From Cercis canadensis (lineage: Eukaryota; Streptophyta; Magnoliopsida; Fabales; Fabaceae), in NCBI GenBank assembly GCA_003255065.1, contig QAOA01007038.1, positions 133,589 through 197,588 of the forward strand: DNA of 64,000 bases, read 5' to 3'. The notes below the pieces were generated by a model. The model worked only from the letters and a program-made list of their open reading frames with translations, ran no database searches and was not told where the DNA came from. Each line of letters opens with the position of its first letter. Position 1 is the first letter of the stretch. The position numbers and the translations under genes are program-made. Below, piece by piece: positions 33,096-45,500 of this stretch.

Positions 33096-34436
33096 TGTTG
33101 TGAGAAAATATAGAGCAAATGCACGCTATCGTCTTGCAAATAATATAATAAAAGTGAGTTGTCATTCCTATGAGGATTAAAGCTATTAATTACTGAAATT
33201 GGGTTGATCCCAATTTTATTTGATCAATTGATTAAGGAGAAATTGCAAGAATAAACTAAATAAACCGAAAGTAAGCAAAAGAAGATAAAAATAAAGAATT
33301 AATATAGAGAGAAAGTCTAAGGGTTCCGATTTCACTATAACTAATCCCGATTTCCATTCCTTATTTCCTTAATCTAGATTTATCTTTCTAATTGCTAGTT
33401 AAGATTCCCTAATTTATTCATTAGCTTTTCCTAAGGTCTAATAAAAATATTTTCAAGTTATGAACCCACTATATTCCTATGTGAATTTCCAATAACTAGA
33501 AAACTCATTTAATTCTATGGATCTCTGTAATTGACAACACAATCCATCAAGTTATATCCTTATCCTATATGCAACCTATGGTATTTATCCCAATGAACTA
33601 AACACACAAATCTCCTTTTGATCTCATTATGATTAACCTATTAACTAATTGGTGATCAGTCAATTAGAAACATAAAGAACAAAGATGAATATTCAAATAG
33701 AAAAGATAAAATCTTAGATTAATTCAAAAAGAAACTACAACTGTTCATAATTAGGCTACATCGTACCCCTAGGAAGAAATTAGTTCATGATTATAAAATA
33801 AAATAGAATTGATGAAATTCTAGACATAGATAAAAAGAAAGAAGAATAAAACTCAGAGTAGAAGCCCAATTTTGCTGTCATCAATCCTTGCTCCAATCCT
33901 TGTCTTGCCTCGCCTCTTCTTTGCTTTCAAAAAGTCAAAAAGTTCAACCTAATCTAAAAGCTACAATTCTTATTTATACTACTTTACATAAATCCTATTT
34001 AAATTAGGAAACATTATAAAAGTCACAAAATAAAAACTCCAGGCGCTGCAGGTCTTGGAATTGGGTGCAACTACCCTTTGTCTTGGGTTGGAATGGGGTT
34101 ACGGCATTGGGGCTCTTGAACATAAGGGCTGGGGTGCTAGCCACTCAACAAATATTGCAGGCGCTGGGGTTGTAGCTTGAACATAAGGGCTGGGGTTCTT
34201 GCTTTCAAGAGCTGGGGCTCTAGTTCTTCGGCCAAAGTTGCTGAATTTTCCTTTGCTTCTTGCCACTTTTGCACATACTTTAGCACTTATTTCACCTTAT
34301 TGTACCAAATTCTTCATAACTTAAATAAATCTACAAAAGTAACAAAAGCACACAATTTAACATTAAAATTCCTTCAGAAACAAACAAAATATTAAACTAA
34401 AGATACTTAATGAGTGGATATAAAATCCACTCAACA
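33096..34436 (-). repeat. Gypsy LTR 1 (1341 bases)
   Basis: On the plus strand it reads TGTTGTGAG to CCACTCAACA, so both strands give TG...CA ends. Just outside the right end, the minus strand reads CTTGAGGACAAGCAAATC, then AAGTTTAGGGGTATT, a purine-rich tract of the kind next to the 3' LTR in Athila/Tat elements. This makes it the 3' LTR of a minus-strand element. A perfect 8-base hairpin arm pair (GAGTGGAT / ATCCACTC, 34412-34432) lies at its edge. Confidence 0.85.
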
Positions 34437-37200
34437 AATACCCCTAAACTTAAGATTTGCTTGTCCTCAAGCAAAGAAAAAGAAATATTAAATTCTACTC
34501 AGAATGTAACTACAGAGTGAAAATTTAATCTACTAACCATGTAGGCCTCAAAGATTTCAATTAAACACAACTCCTAAAAAATTTCAAGGTAGTATGAATG
34601 TGTATAATTTTAACCCAAGAGTCAATCTCATATCACTAGAATTCCCTCTATGTGTGTAAATATAGTCCTTCCTTACCTTACTTTCTATACTTAAATCAGA
34701 TTATGAAAATAAGCTCACAAAGAAATAATCTCCAATTTTAAAAATCTAGAATTCCATATGTTTGCGTTTCATGTCTATCTCCACTATTGTAGGCAAAGCA
34801 CAACATAAAGGATCAAATGGACTTTTCATTGGCTTGTAATGTGTGGTTGGGTAAAAGGTAAGATAATAGATAACAATATGGCTTAAATCACCCATCACAC
34901 AAATTCTATTTAGAGCAAATTTCAAGAGCACCCATTTGTCCATGAGAAATTTTGCAAGTTTTTTTTTTCCTGTTGATTTCTTATATTAATACTAAAGAAA
35001 TTACAAAAAGGGAAAACAAAAATTCAAAGAAAAGTTAACAAAAAAATCATATATTATTACACTTAAATAAACTTTACAGAGTTTGATCTTAGACTTTACA
35101 CATTTTACAATCCAAATGAAACTAATTAAAGCAGTGATTACTATAAGAAGCTAACTCTAAATTAATAAAATTCATCAACCCTAGAGTTAGAAAAAAAACA
35201 GAAAAATCCCAATAAAATCAACAAATGTATAGGCAATTTTTCAGCTATTCTACACTATAATTAATTTTTCCTAAGATTTGATGCATAGTTGATAGAATTG
35301 ATTTCAGCATAGGCTGCAATATTGTAGAGGGCGCAGCTGTTGGAGATGAACGCCTACGATTGTCTAACATCTGTCATACAAAAGAGTAATTAATTCAACA
35401 TAAACATCAAATAGGTAACTAAATTAGCTAACCCCTAAACCTCTAAACCCAAAACCCACATCACTAAACCCCCAAACCCTAAATCCAAATCCTAAATCCT
35501 TAACCCTAACCCCTAAATGCCTAACCATAAACCCTAAAGAAAAGATTAGGTAGAGTCTCCCTTAAAACTTGAACAATATGGGAATTATAAATTCCACATA
35601 ATTATCTAAAACAGTCAAAATTCTTTATTAAATCAATACAGTAAAGTTATTTAAAATAGTCAAAATTCTAATAAATTTTACAACATCCAAAAAAATTCAA
35701 AAAATAACACAATCATTCTACACAATTCATATAACAAAAGCCCTAACAAAATTTAAAGCAATCTAACCAATTTAATAATTAAATCAATACAATAAAGTTA
35801 CCTAAATTTGGATACCTATAGCAGTCAACAAATCTTTCATAAAAACGAGGTATGCCTAAATCCATAATTACATAGACACCATTTCACAAACAAAAGATGA
35901 TAAAACTACAAAATAATCTATCTAGAAACAGAAGAACTTCAAGTTTGGTTCAGAGACAAAAATATAAATTAGAAATCGGTAGAAATAGGCCTACCTCTAC
36001 TCCAAAGCAAATAAACTGAGCTTGAAACTCCTTGATGCCGCCAAAAAAAGGTGAATAATGGCTGGAAAATTGAAATCGCACAAGGAAGGGGAGAGAAACC
36101 GAGGTGAGGAGTGGGAAAAGTGAATATGAAAATGAGGAATAAGAGTTGCGGGGTGAGAAGAAATATCCAGATTTCTCACAGATTTTGGGCCATGAGAAAT
36201 TTTAAAACTCAAATTTTAACTTCAGTGAAACGGTGCATTCTGTTTCTCACGGATTTTCTCAAGGAATTTTTCACAGAAAAGTTTTCCGTGAGAAGATTTC
36301 ATGAGCTTCTCATAGAAAATTTTCCCTAAGAAATTTTTGATGGAATTTTCTCATGGATTTTCTCAACAAAAATGTTTCTGTTAGAAGTTCTTATTGAATG
36401 CTAATCTGTGAAATTTTAGTGAGAAATTGAGTGTTTCCTTGTAGTGTTTGGTGGCAATTTAATTTATTGACATTTTTTTTTCTTTTCTCCACCAATTTTC
36501 CCTAATATTCCTAGCTCTAGATGCTCTTAAGAATGAAAATGTGCTTTTAGATGAAAGGTTCAAGTCAAAAGATTATACAAAAGGCTAGGGTGAGTGTAGG
36601 TGACAAAGAAACTGACTAATTTAAACTCAATGGGATATGCTAGGGATAAAATATCATATAAAGGGTTAGTTAGAAAAGCTCAAAGTAAACAAAAATAGCC
36701 TAAATCATATCCCTAATATTGTGTAGCCTAAGATTTTGTTTCGACTAACAATCAAGCAAGTTTTAGCATTCTGTGAAATTTTGAAATGGCTAAATTCACA
36801 TAATTATCTCTGAGCACGCAAATTTCAAGTGAGAAGGGCTATGTGCTCAGTGATTAAGAAAATTTCTGTTAAACAATAATTAACACAAGAGTCAATTAAA
36901 AAAAAAGCACACAACATCTATCATTTTTCTAGAGTTTTAAATTAGGGAAAAATCAGTTTTATCATTGGCCCAAGGTTTTGAATTAAAAAATTTCACTCAA
37001 TATTCTACTTCACAAACTAAAGAAAAACAAGAATTAAACATAAAAACTACCTAAAAAAAAAAAAAGAACTAAACATAAAACTACCTAGAAAGCGTTTAAA
37101 TATACCCATAATCAAAGTTAAATTCCCTATACAGCAGCTTAGGAATAATTCCCCACCCGAAAACTTAGAGGAAACATTGTCCTCAATGTTTAAAGCAAAG
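34437..37200. other. Non-coding internal part of the gypsy element (copy 1)
   Basis: AT-rich sequence between the 3' LTR and the protease side. It contains telomere-like repeats (35428-35540) and repeats of CTCACGGATTTTCTCA-type phrases (36170-36430). No protein domain recognised on either strand. Confidence 0.6.
35428..35540. repeat. Degenerate telomere-like repeats (CCCTAAA type) inside the gypsy element
   Basis: About 15 consecutive heptamer-like units such as CCCTAAA, CCTAAAT, CCCTAAC and TCTAAAC. This is the plant telomere motif with many variants, embedded in the non-coding part of a retrotransposon. The same tract is at 49201-49316 in the other version, with one unit more. Confidence 0.7.
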
Positions 37201-39801
37201 AAGAAAAAAATAGTAAGACTTCCCTGAAATGGAGGCGGATCACTCTACATTATCATCATGTGGAGTTGCTGGGGGCACACTTAAACTAACCCAATGCTAA
37301 GCTCAAATAGTCATGAAAGCTACCCAAAGTGGTGAGAAGTCACCTAGTAGTCAAGTGTTGATCAAATACCAAATAACCAAACCAAAGCTTACATGCAATG
37401 TGTAATGGTGGAGGTGCATGAAAGTAGCCAAAATTGAGTACATGCACCAAGCTACCAAGTGATAATTAAATGTGTAAGCACCTAAGCATAGGTAGTCAAC
37501 TAAGGAAGGGCATCATCCATGGCAAGTTATGGGCACATAGCAAGTGCCATCTATAGACTCCATGGGGCATGGAAAAGGTGTGGATTGATGTATCTTGCAC
37601 AAAGAAAGTCTTTTTGCCAAGCTAGAACCGAATTTAACTAGTGGCGGTTCTAGGAGGCATTTTTTCAAACACCTTGCATGCAAGAATGGCTAACCATGAA
37701 CTATACCCCATAAGTAGTTGTGAAGCCCTCTAAATGGCCAACAAGTCTCCAAAGAAGAGTAAAGCACTAGGGTATATGAAAGGACACTCCAAAAATTCAT
37801 GGGTAGCAATGGGTTCTTACCATAGAAGAGATGGATTGAGAAAATGCAATGCCCATGGGTGGCAAAGGGGAGGTGCGTGGTGCCCTTGCTTGTGTGTTTT
37901 TGGAGAGATTTTGGATGTGGGAATGATGATGGATGAATGGATAGAGGTTTTTAGGTGATTTTGGTTGAGGTTTGAGAAAAATTTGGAGAGTTATGGGAGA
38001 AGGAATGTGGGGTGTGCTTTTGGTCTTCCGTGGGTGTTGTTCTTGGTGGCTTGATGGTGAGGGATGAAGAACAAGTGACTTTGATGAGGATTGATGATGT
38101 TGGAGCATGAAGATGAAGCAAAAATATGGAACTTGAAGGTAGAGATTGGGTTGGAGATGGCTTTCATTGATGGAAGATTTGTGTTTAGGAAATCCTAAGC
38201 AACAAAGGAAGGCTGGGAGCAAGAAGAAGATTCCTAAATATTTGGAAGTGTTAGTGAAACCATGCGTTTTAGGAACACCCAATTTTTTTTTTTTTTTTTA
38301 AATAACAAACTTGGATGTCATAGGAGCAAGGGCGCTGATATGCGGGCACCCCTGCTCTCCCTTGCTGGTGTCGTGGCGCTGCTAAGCTAGGCTTGTGGCG
38401 TCGTGACGCTGGTTCCTTCTTGAGTTGGTAATGTACGCGCATAAGGGCAGCTGCACTCCCTGTCCAGCACTGGTGCGCTTTCTCTCTATGCCATGGGCGC
38501 TGCGGCGCTATCAACCTAGCGCTGTGGCGCTTGTTACTCCTCAGCTTTGGGCAATTTGTCACTCATGCAACCACCACACTTAGGATTTATGCCCTGCAAA
38601 AATTTAGAAAATTAACCATTAAAATTAAATTTAGTAGCTAGAATTAAAATCTTCCAAAGAAAATATAAAGCTAAATAAATTAAAATAAATTCTAAAAACT
38701 CTTGGGTTGTAGTTTTGGAGCTAGAAATAACTAGAAACTAAAATTAAAAATTTACTAAAGCTAAGAAATAAAATAAAATATAAGAGATTGTAAAAAAAAT
38801 CTTGGGTTGTCTCCCAATTAGCACTTAATTTCTAGTCTTCAGCAGGATTATCTCTAGAATAAATGAATCAGGATAAAAAAAGGCAGTGGAGGACTTTTGG
38901 AACTTCACTCCACCATCTCTATGTTCATTGGTTTTGCCATGTATTTTAAGTTTCCACACCTTATTTGCTTCCACATAGCAAGAAAATTTACCAAAGTGCT
39001 CCAAAAGTATATTTCTAAATGATGACTTCTTGTTCTTTCTTTTCTTATGAAGCTCTACTCGAGGTAAGGAACTAGATTCTTGTTTCTTGAAAATTTTCTT
39101 ATCTTTAGACTCTAAATCAGGTGGCTCTTCCTTATTAGACGTTCCCATAATGTGAGCTTCAATTGGGTCATTCAGGGAATTTACTTGAGTCACTTCTTTG
39201 GTGCTTCAATTTATGGTGTCAATTTTGAAGCACATATTTACTTCATCTGGGTGCTTTATTTCCTTGAAAACTTTGAAAGACATTTGATCACCTTGCACTC
39301 TTAGAGTGAGTTTCCATTTCTATACATCAATGAGAGCTTTCCCAATTGCTAAAAATGGACGACCAAGAATAGTAGGGATTTCTTGATTCTCCTCCATGTC
39401 AAACACAATGACGTTAGCTAGGAAGATAAACTTATCCACTTTTACCAACACATCCTTAAGAATTCCCCTATGATACTTAATTGATCTATCCACCAATTTC
39501 AAGGAGATGAAAATTAGTTTAATTTCTCCTAAACCCAATTTCCTGAAAATAGAGAGAGGCATCGGATTTATGCTTGCTCCAAGATCACAAAGAGCTTTAT
39601 AAAATAAATAATTTCCTAATGTGCAGGGAATAGAAAAACTCCTTGGATCTTTGAGTTTAAGAGACAACTTCTTTTGCAACATGGCACTGCACTCCTCAGT
39701 AAGTGTAATTATCTCAAATTCTTTTCAGCTTTCTTTTGTTAGACAAAATGTCCTTCATGAATTTGACATAGCTGGGCATTTACTCAAAAGCATCTGCAAA
39801 N

Positions 39802-40050
39802 ATAGCTTATTTGGAGAATTGTTTATAATTATCATTGTGCCATTATTGAAAACAACTTATTCTCCGCCTTTTACTTGTTTTGGAAACAAAAACTGCTCTA
39901 TCTTGTTTTTGTTTTTTGTTTGTTTTTAGAACAATGTTTTGAGAATAAGTTTGCAAAACATGTAAACAAAAACAGCTCTATCAAACAAATTTTTTTATTT
40001 TTTTTTCAAAAACAAAAAAAAAAATTTAAAATTGAAATCAAATAGACCCA
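39802..40050. mobile_element. MITE-like element, middle and right part (overlaps the sequence at 23260-23412)
   Basis: It starts in the middle of the element seen at 23141-23412 (ATAGCTTATTTGGAGAATTG in both) and runs on to its right end AATCAAATAGACCCA. It is followed by CAATGGCTTTTTCTGATTTT, which matches block A at about 7820. The n at 39801 immediately precedes it. Confidence 0.6.
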
Positions 40051-40912
40051 ATGGCTTTTTCTGATTTTTTCCATGTGAAGAAGTAAACATAGATTTCAGG
40101 TATATATATAACCCCAAAAATCTCTTTTTGGTAAGAATATTAGTACACAATGTGCCGGGCGAGTTAAGGATGACTTCACTTGAAAAATGAATGATAAGAA
40201 TATGTTAGTGATTCTAGATGTTTTTATGTATTAGTATAAATAGGAGTAATGAGTTTTTTTGTCATTTAGGATTGAGATTGAGAGTTCTCTCACAAGTGCA
40301 ATAGTCACTTGTATATAGAAGGTAGTACAAGAGGGTGCCTCCCACTCCAGTTACAACTACTATTGTCATTTATACAAGTATAGTCCCAATTGCAAACGTC
40401 TTATAAGGGCACTAGTTGAAGCCAAAGTACTTGCTAATACTTGAAATATCAAGGCCATTATCACACTTTGAAATGAAACAATGAAAACTATTTTCCAGAA
40501 ATATCATCAAAACTAATAAGAAAAATATATGGAATGGATAGGGAAATTTACCATAGTTTGGTCACAAGCAAGTACAACTACCTACACATGTAAGTTTATT
40601 TTCAAGTGATATAAGTGATTGCAAGCATATATTGTCATTCAGACCACGGAATGCTCCACTTTTACCAACTTCCATTTTGGGAATTTTTCAATTACTCACC
40701 CACATGAAGCCCCATTGCTACAACAATAGATTGCAGCATATTAATTTAAGGTATAAAGCACTACATTCACTTGTGGATTCTGCTGCCTAGAGCCATTCGA
40801 TGTTTGACGATGAATGGATGACCTATAAATAAGAAAGTTTAACAGTGAACAAATCACTATATATATAAACAAAAAAGGGAGAACACCTCCATTGATATTA
40901 GATAGTCTAGTT
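40051..40912. repeat. Paralogous block C (copy of about 7820-8717)
   Basis: Collinear with block A: TTTTCTGATTTTTT, CATAGATTTCAGGTATATATA, GAATGATAAGAATATGTTAGTGAT, AAGGGCACTAGT, and the stretch ending AACAAAAAAGGGAGAACACC. It reads as the continuation of block B beyond the MITE. No gene recognised. Confidence 0.65.
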
Positions 40913-42552
40913 GGATCTCGGCCTTGTCCAGAATCATCTGCTACAGGAACTTTAATCCTGAATCCTGAATATATACTCTGGCAAAGATAGAATCGTTTGG
41001 TCACGAGTTGGATTTATACATATTTGACTAAGCAAATCATGGCTCAGATCATGTCAGATAGCATTTGAAATCTGGAAATCTTTAGCAAAGACCTTTGCTT
41101 GCTCCTCACGAGCAAGAATCATGGAGTTAAAGCTCAAATTACAGACAACTAGGAAAGGGAATCTCGGATTCTGGGATTATATCCTGAGAATTCGAAACAT
41201 TTGCGATAATCTCCGTGCCATAGGTGAAAACATGACTCAAGATGACCAACTTAGGGAAATTCTGAGTGGATTAGGTCCTGAGTACAATCCAGTGGTTGCC
41301 TCACTCAGTTTTGAGTCATTTTATGTTGAAACATTACAAAGTCACTCGCTTACTTTTGAAGGAAGATTAGAGAGGCAAAAATATGTGGATAAGCAAGTGC
41401 TAATACAGGGAAATGTTGCGTTATTCAGCTAACCAACGGGAAAGAAATAGTTTAGTCAGACTGGAAACCATGTCTATCAAACTGGAAATGGTAGTGCACC
41501 AACTGGTTTCTTCTCAAGTCAAGGAACCAGTTCAGGAAGAATAAACCTAGGATTGTGAAGGGCACAAGTCATAAACCTCAGTGCCAAATCTGCCACAAAC
41601 TTGGTCATGTGGCATTCGATTGCTAGCATAGGTTTGACAACATTTATCAACCCAAACCTGCCACTGGCAATGCATCATAGACTCAAGATAGACAAACCCT
41701 CATTGCTACCGCAGGAGCTGTGGATGACTCTGTGGTTCCTTGACACTGGAACCACACAACATGTGACAGCTGATCTTGGAAGCTTGGCACTGCATAACCC
41801 CTTCGTTGGAGAAGTCAGAGTAACCATGGGCAATGGTTAGAGTTTAACCATGCTTAACACAGGTATTACATCCATTCCAACAACTAAGGGGCCATTATTA
41901 CTAGATCATGTGTTACATGTACCTAAAATAGCTGCCAATTTGGTTAGTGTGCAAGAGTTGAGTCAAGATAATGGTACTTATATGGAGTTCCATCCTTCTT
42001 AATTTCTTATGAAGGATCAAATAACCCAAGAAGTGTTGCTCCAAGGAAGACTTGATCAAGGTTTATACGAAGTCTTGACTGCATGCACTTGCTTTTGATA
42101 GCAACCATCCCTCTAGTTCTGCTACAACATTTCAAGTTTTCAGTTTGAATTCAAATAAACTTGTTTTTAATTTACAATTGTGGCATAATAGACAAGGGCA
42201 TCCTGCCATTGATGTAGTTAATAAGGTTATGATTCAATGCCACTTACCTTGTTTTCAATTCAATAATACACATGTCTGCATCTCTTGTCAATTGGCCAAA
42301 AGCCACAAACTACCATTTGTAAAATCCACAACTAGAGCAATAAAGTCTTTTGACTTGATACATGCTGATATGTGGGGTTCTCCTTCTTGCTGTACTGTGA
42401 ATGGAGCATGTTATTTTCTACTGTTAATTGATGATTACAATTGCTTTTCATGGCTATATTTATTGCATTCCAAAGCTGACACTTCAGAAATGTTTTAGAG
42501 GTTTCAAACTGATAGAACTACTACTGTAACCAACTCCTAGAATATCTAGGGT
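40913..42552 (+). mobile_element. Copia fragment, gag to integrase start (copy 2), broken
   Basis: The same element as 25880-27358, here with more of its 5' side: a gag-start phrase LILNPEYILWQR near 40955 and AQIMSDS near 41040. From 41074 to about 42600 it differs from the first copy at only one or two positions. Parts as in copy 1: UBN2-type gag, zinc knuckle, protease, GAG-pre-integrase, integrase start. Broken, with several breaks. Confidence 0.9.
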
Positions 42553-45500
42553 TGTTAAATAGAATTTAAATATTGAATTATAGTTACATAGATTTAAGGT
42601 TATCATTAAGATTTCCTTTTTGAATATATTTGAATACTTGTAAATGTATACAAATACCCACACTTTCAATAATGAAGATAATGCTCATTTCATTTCAATT
42701 ATCTATTCTTTTATGGTACTAGAGCTAATTGCTCAACTGCAACTCCACCATAGCTAGCAATATCAAATCATCTTCTTCATTTCCTAATGTTCTTGTTAAC
42801 CCCACTGTCTACCACCCTCATCTCCTTCATGTCCTCTCATTTTCCCATTAAACTCAACCAACACAATTATCCTACTCGGCAAATCTTGGTTGATGCCCTC
42901 TTTCATGGGCATGACCTTATGCCATTCTTGGATGGTATAAAACCATGTCCTCCCTCTACCATCACCACTAATGATGCTTTTCTTCTTAATCCTGAATTTA
43001 GCCTATGAACCTGTCAAGACAAATTCCTTTTACATGCTATCACCGCCTCCTTAGAAACCGATGTCCTCACTTTTCTTGGCCAACCCACCACTTCCAAAGA
43101 AGCTTGGGATAATCTCAAAACTCTCTTTGCCAACAAATCCAAAGCTCGTTGATGTCTCTCGAGGAAAAGTTGTCTACTACCTCACGTGGTTCATAATCAG
43201 TTCACATGTATCTTCAGCAAATGAAGAATCTTGCATATGAGATTGCTTTAATCTCTCATCTAGTAGATGACCTATATCTTGTTGTCTACATTTTGAATGG
43301 GCTTGGCACTGATTTCAAGGAGATAACCGGCCCCATTAGAGCTAGAGAAACACTCATTACCTTCTTGGAACTCAAGGACAAGCTAGTAGACTTTGAGACA
43401 AATCTGAAAAAATCAGAGACTCTTAGCCCTACTTAACCTCTCACTACAAATGTTACCTCCAAACACTCTACCACCCCATTCAAAAAATGTTATCCCTTTT
43501 TCCAAATCCCTTCTCTTTATGCCCTTCCTTACCTCAACTGGATCTCCTACCCCATCACCTGTTGATGAGATGTTATTTTACACTATTTTTTTTTCCTTTA
43601 TACTTAGTCTTTTAGTGTGTGTTTCTAATGATTTTTATGACCTTTAGACATGTTTTGTAGATTTGGACTTGTTGGTGCTTATAGATTTTAATTGCATAAC
43701 TGTTGAATTCTGACACTGATTACGTTTTTCACTATATCTTGAACTATATATGTCCGATTGATGTGATTCTAGTTTCTTTGGAAAGCTGATAAAAAATTAT
43801 ACATTTCATATGAAGATCCTAGAAGCTGATTCTTGCGTCTAGACAACTGAAATTTGCGTGCAAGCAGTCCAGATTTTCTACATCTGCCCAGCATTGACTG
43901 ATTCCTTTCCTTAGGCCTGCCTATTGGACTAGAGCATGTTTATTTAGGCCAACATCTGCTTATTGGGCCAGCATACATGACACTAGGGTTTGATCATGTT
44001 TTTACCATTGATAATTTAGGAAACTAGGTTTATTTTGTAATTAGGAAACCTAGAGGAGGCAGCCAGCTAGTATTTATTCTCAAGTTGTTGAGGAAAATAG
44101 GACACCACATTAGCACCTTGTCATCAGAAGTTGTTGTTGCTGCCTCCTATTGCTGAGTTTGTTTTCCACCTTTGCTTTGTGTTTAAGTCTTCCATGGAAG
44201 GCTAAGTTCTTTTGTAATCAATTCAAGAGGAGCCAAACTTAATAATCTAGAGTTCATGTGCTTCAACCGGGTTTGATTTAATATAGTTTGATTGTCTTCT
44301 TCTTCTCATCTTCATGTGATTGAATGGTATTTTAATTGCATGCTTGCTTTATATGAATTTAAATCAGTTGATTAGATTCATCACAATAATCAAACTGCCG
44401 ATCATATGTTAAGGGTTTTTAATATATGGTTAACTTGGACAATTCAATTATTAAATCAATCTGGACTTAGTGATATAGAGCGGTTGCCTAGATTCTTAGT
44501 TCTAAGATTAATTGAATCCTGATTGATAATCAGTAGGAATTCTAAGTGTTGCTGATAAGGGTTCCAGGTAACATTTAACCAAGAATTAAATCAGATTTTG
44601 GATAATCTTTAGTGAACAAGGACGGATTAGTGTTTGGTTGTCTGCTTGAGTTGATTACGTTTTCTCTTAGTTGATTAAATCCTATTTACTGCTTTCTGAA
44701 TGCTGATTATTATGCATTCAACACAAACCCCCCTTATTCTGTTCTTGCTTAAATCCTACTAGATTAGTTGTTCTGGTGAATCCTTGGGAGACGACACTGG
44801 TTGCATCCTATAATACAAATTAGTTGCAATTAGTAGTTTAATTTTGTACGGTTCGGCACCCGTCACCTATCCACTGTGTAACAAACTTGCTCACATAGCT
44901 GCTCGATGCTACAAGTTTTTCTCACACCTTCGCCTAAACAAAAATTCATCTAAAGCCAATGTCACCACTACATAGTCATCCCTAAACCCTCAAGCCTAGT
45001 TACTGGATACTGGTGCCTCCTATCATGTCACAAATGACTCCTCCACCCTTTACAATCCTTGAGACTATCATGGCAATGACCACATGATCGTCAGCAATGT
45101 CACAAGTTTGTCCATTTTGACACCTTGGCTCCTCCAAATTACATGCCCATTCATCTTCATTTGATCTTCATAATTTTCAGTGTGTCCCAAAAATGAAACA
45201 CAAACTCATTTATGTTTCACAATTTTGTGAATCCAATTAAATTTCTATTAAATTCTCACCCACTTCTTTTTATGTGAAGGATCTAACTACGGGACCGTCA
45301 CTCCTTCATGGCCTGAGTAAAAATCACACATACTTCCTTCCAGTGTTTGGCTCTCAATCTCCTTCTTACCCTCAAGCTCCCAATGTCCAATGTCTACTTT
45401 TCATCTACACCATGGCACACCGGTTAGGTCACGTACATTCTCGGACCTTGCATCACCTTGCTGCCCATCACAATCTTTCAATAAAACATGAGATTCAAGA

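Larger units (their letters stand above)
25880..39800. repeat. First version of a 14 kb locus also present at 41074-53745
   Basis: The interval is bounded by single n characters at 25879 and 39801. It matches 41074-53745 throughout, apart from the hAT-like insert (27451-30160, only here) and a solo LTR (43563-44865, only there). The gypsy insertion lies at the same base of the same copia element with the same CACCT duplication in both. Identity is uneven: the first 1.5 kb and last 1.8 kb are almost without differences, while the middle differs at several positions per 100 bases. Two haplotypes placed in series is one explanation. A real duplication with gene conversion is the other. Confidence 0.85.
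33096..39800 (-). mobile_element. Ty3/gypsy element (copy 1), minus strand, right part cut by the assembly join
   Basis: It begins with an LTR (33096-34436) preceded by CACCT (33091-33095), the same target as in the other version. Then follows a long non-coding stretch and, on the minus strand, a protease region (ALCDLGASINPMPLSIFRKLG, LGRPFLAIGKALIDV) at about 39320-39682. The DLGAS motif and the sequence beside the LTR fit the Athila/Tat side of plant gypsy elements. No reverse transcriptase or integrase is recognised. The n at 39801 cuts the element before its gag region. Broken, partial. Confidence 0.85.

Noticed and set aside
35400-35560. A real chromosome end
   Set aside because: The heptamers are degenerate, short and inside a retrotransposon with sequence continuing on both sides.
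37797-38282. 161-codon minus-strand ORF rich in Ser, Pro, His and Lys
   Set aside because: Low-complexity composition in the non-coding part of the gypsy element. The counterpart at 51633-52227 is not kept in one frame and no domain is recognisable.
38269-38562. 97-codon minus-strand ORF, identical in the second version (52214-52507)
   Set aside because: It lies in GC-rich repeat sequence with no domain. Identity only reflects the near-identical end of the duplicated interval.
40741-41004. 87-codon minus-strand ORF ending the block C region
   Set aside because: Its first half is antisense to the copia gag start (NPEYILWQR on the plus strand), so it is a shadow.
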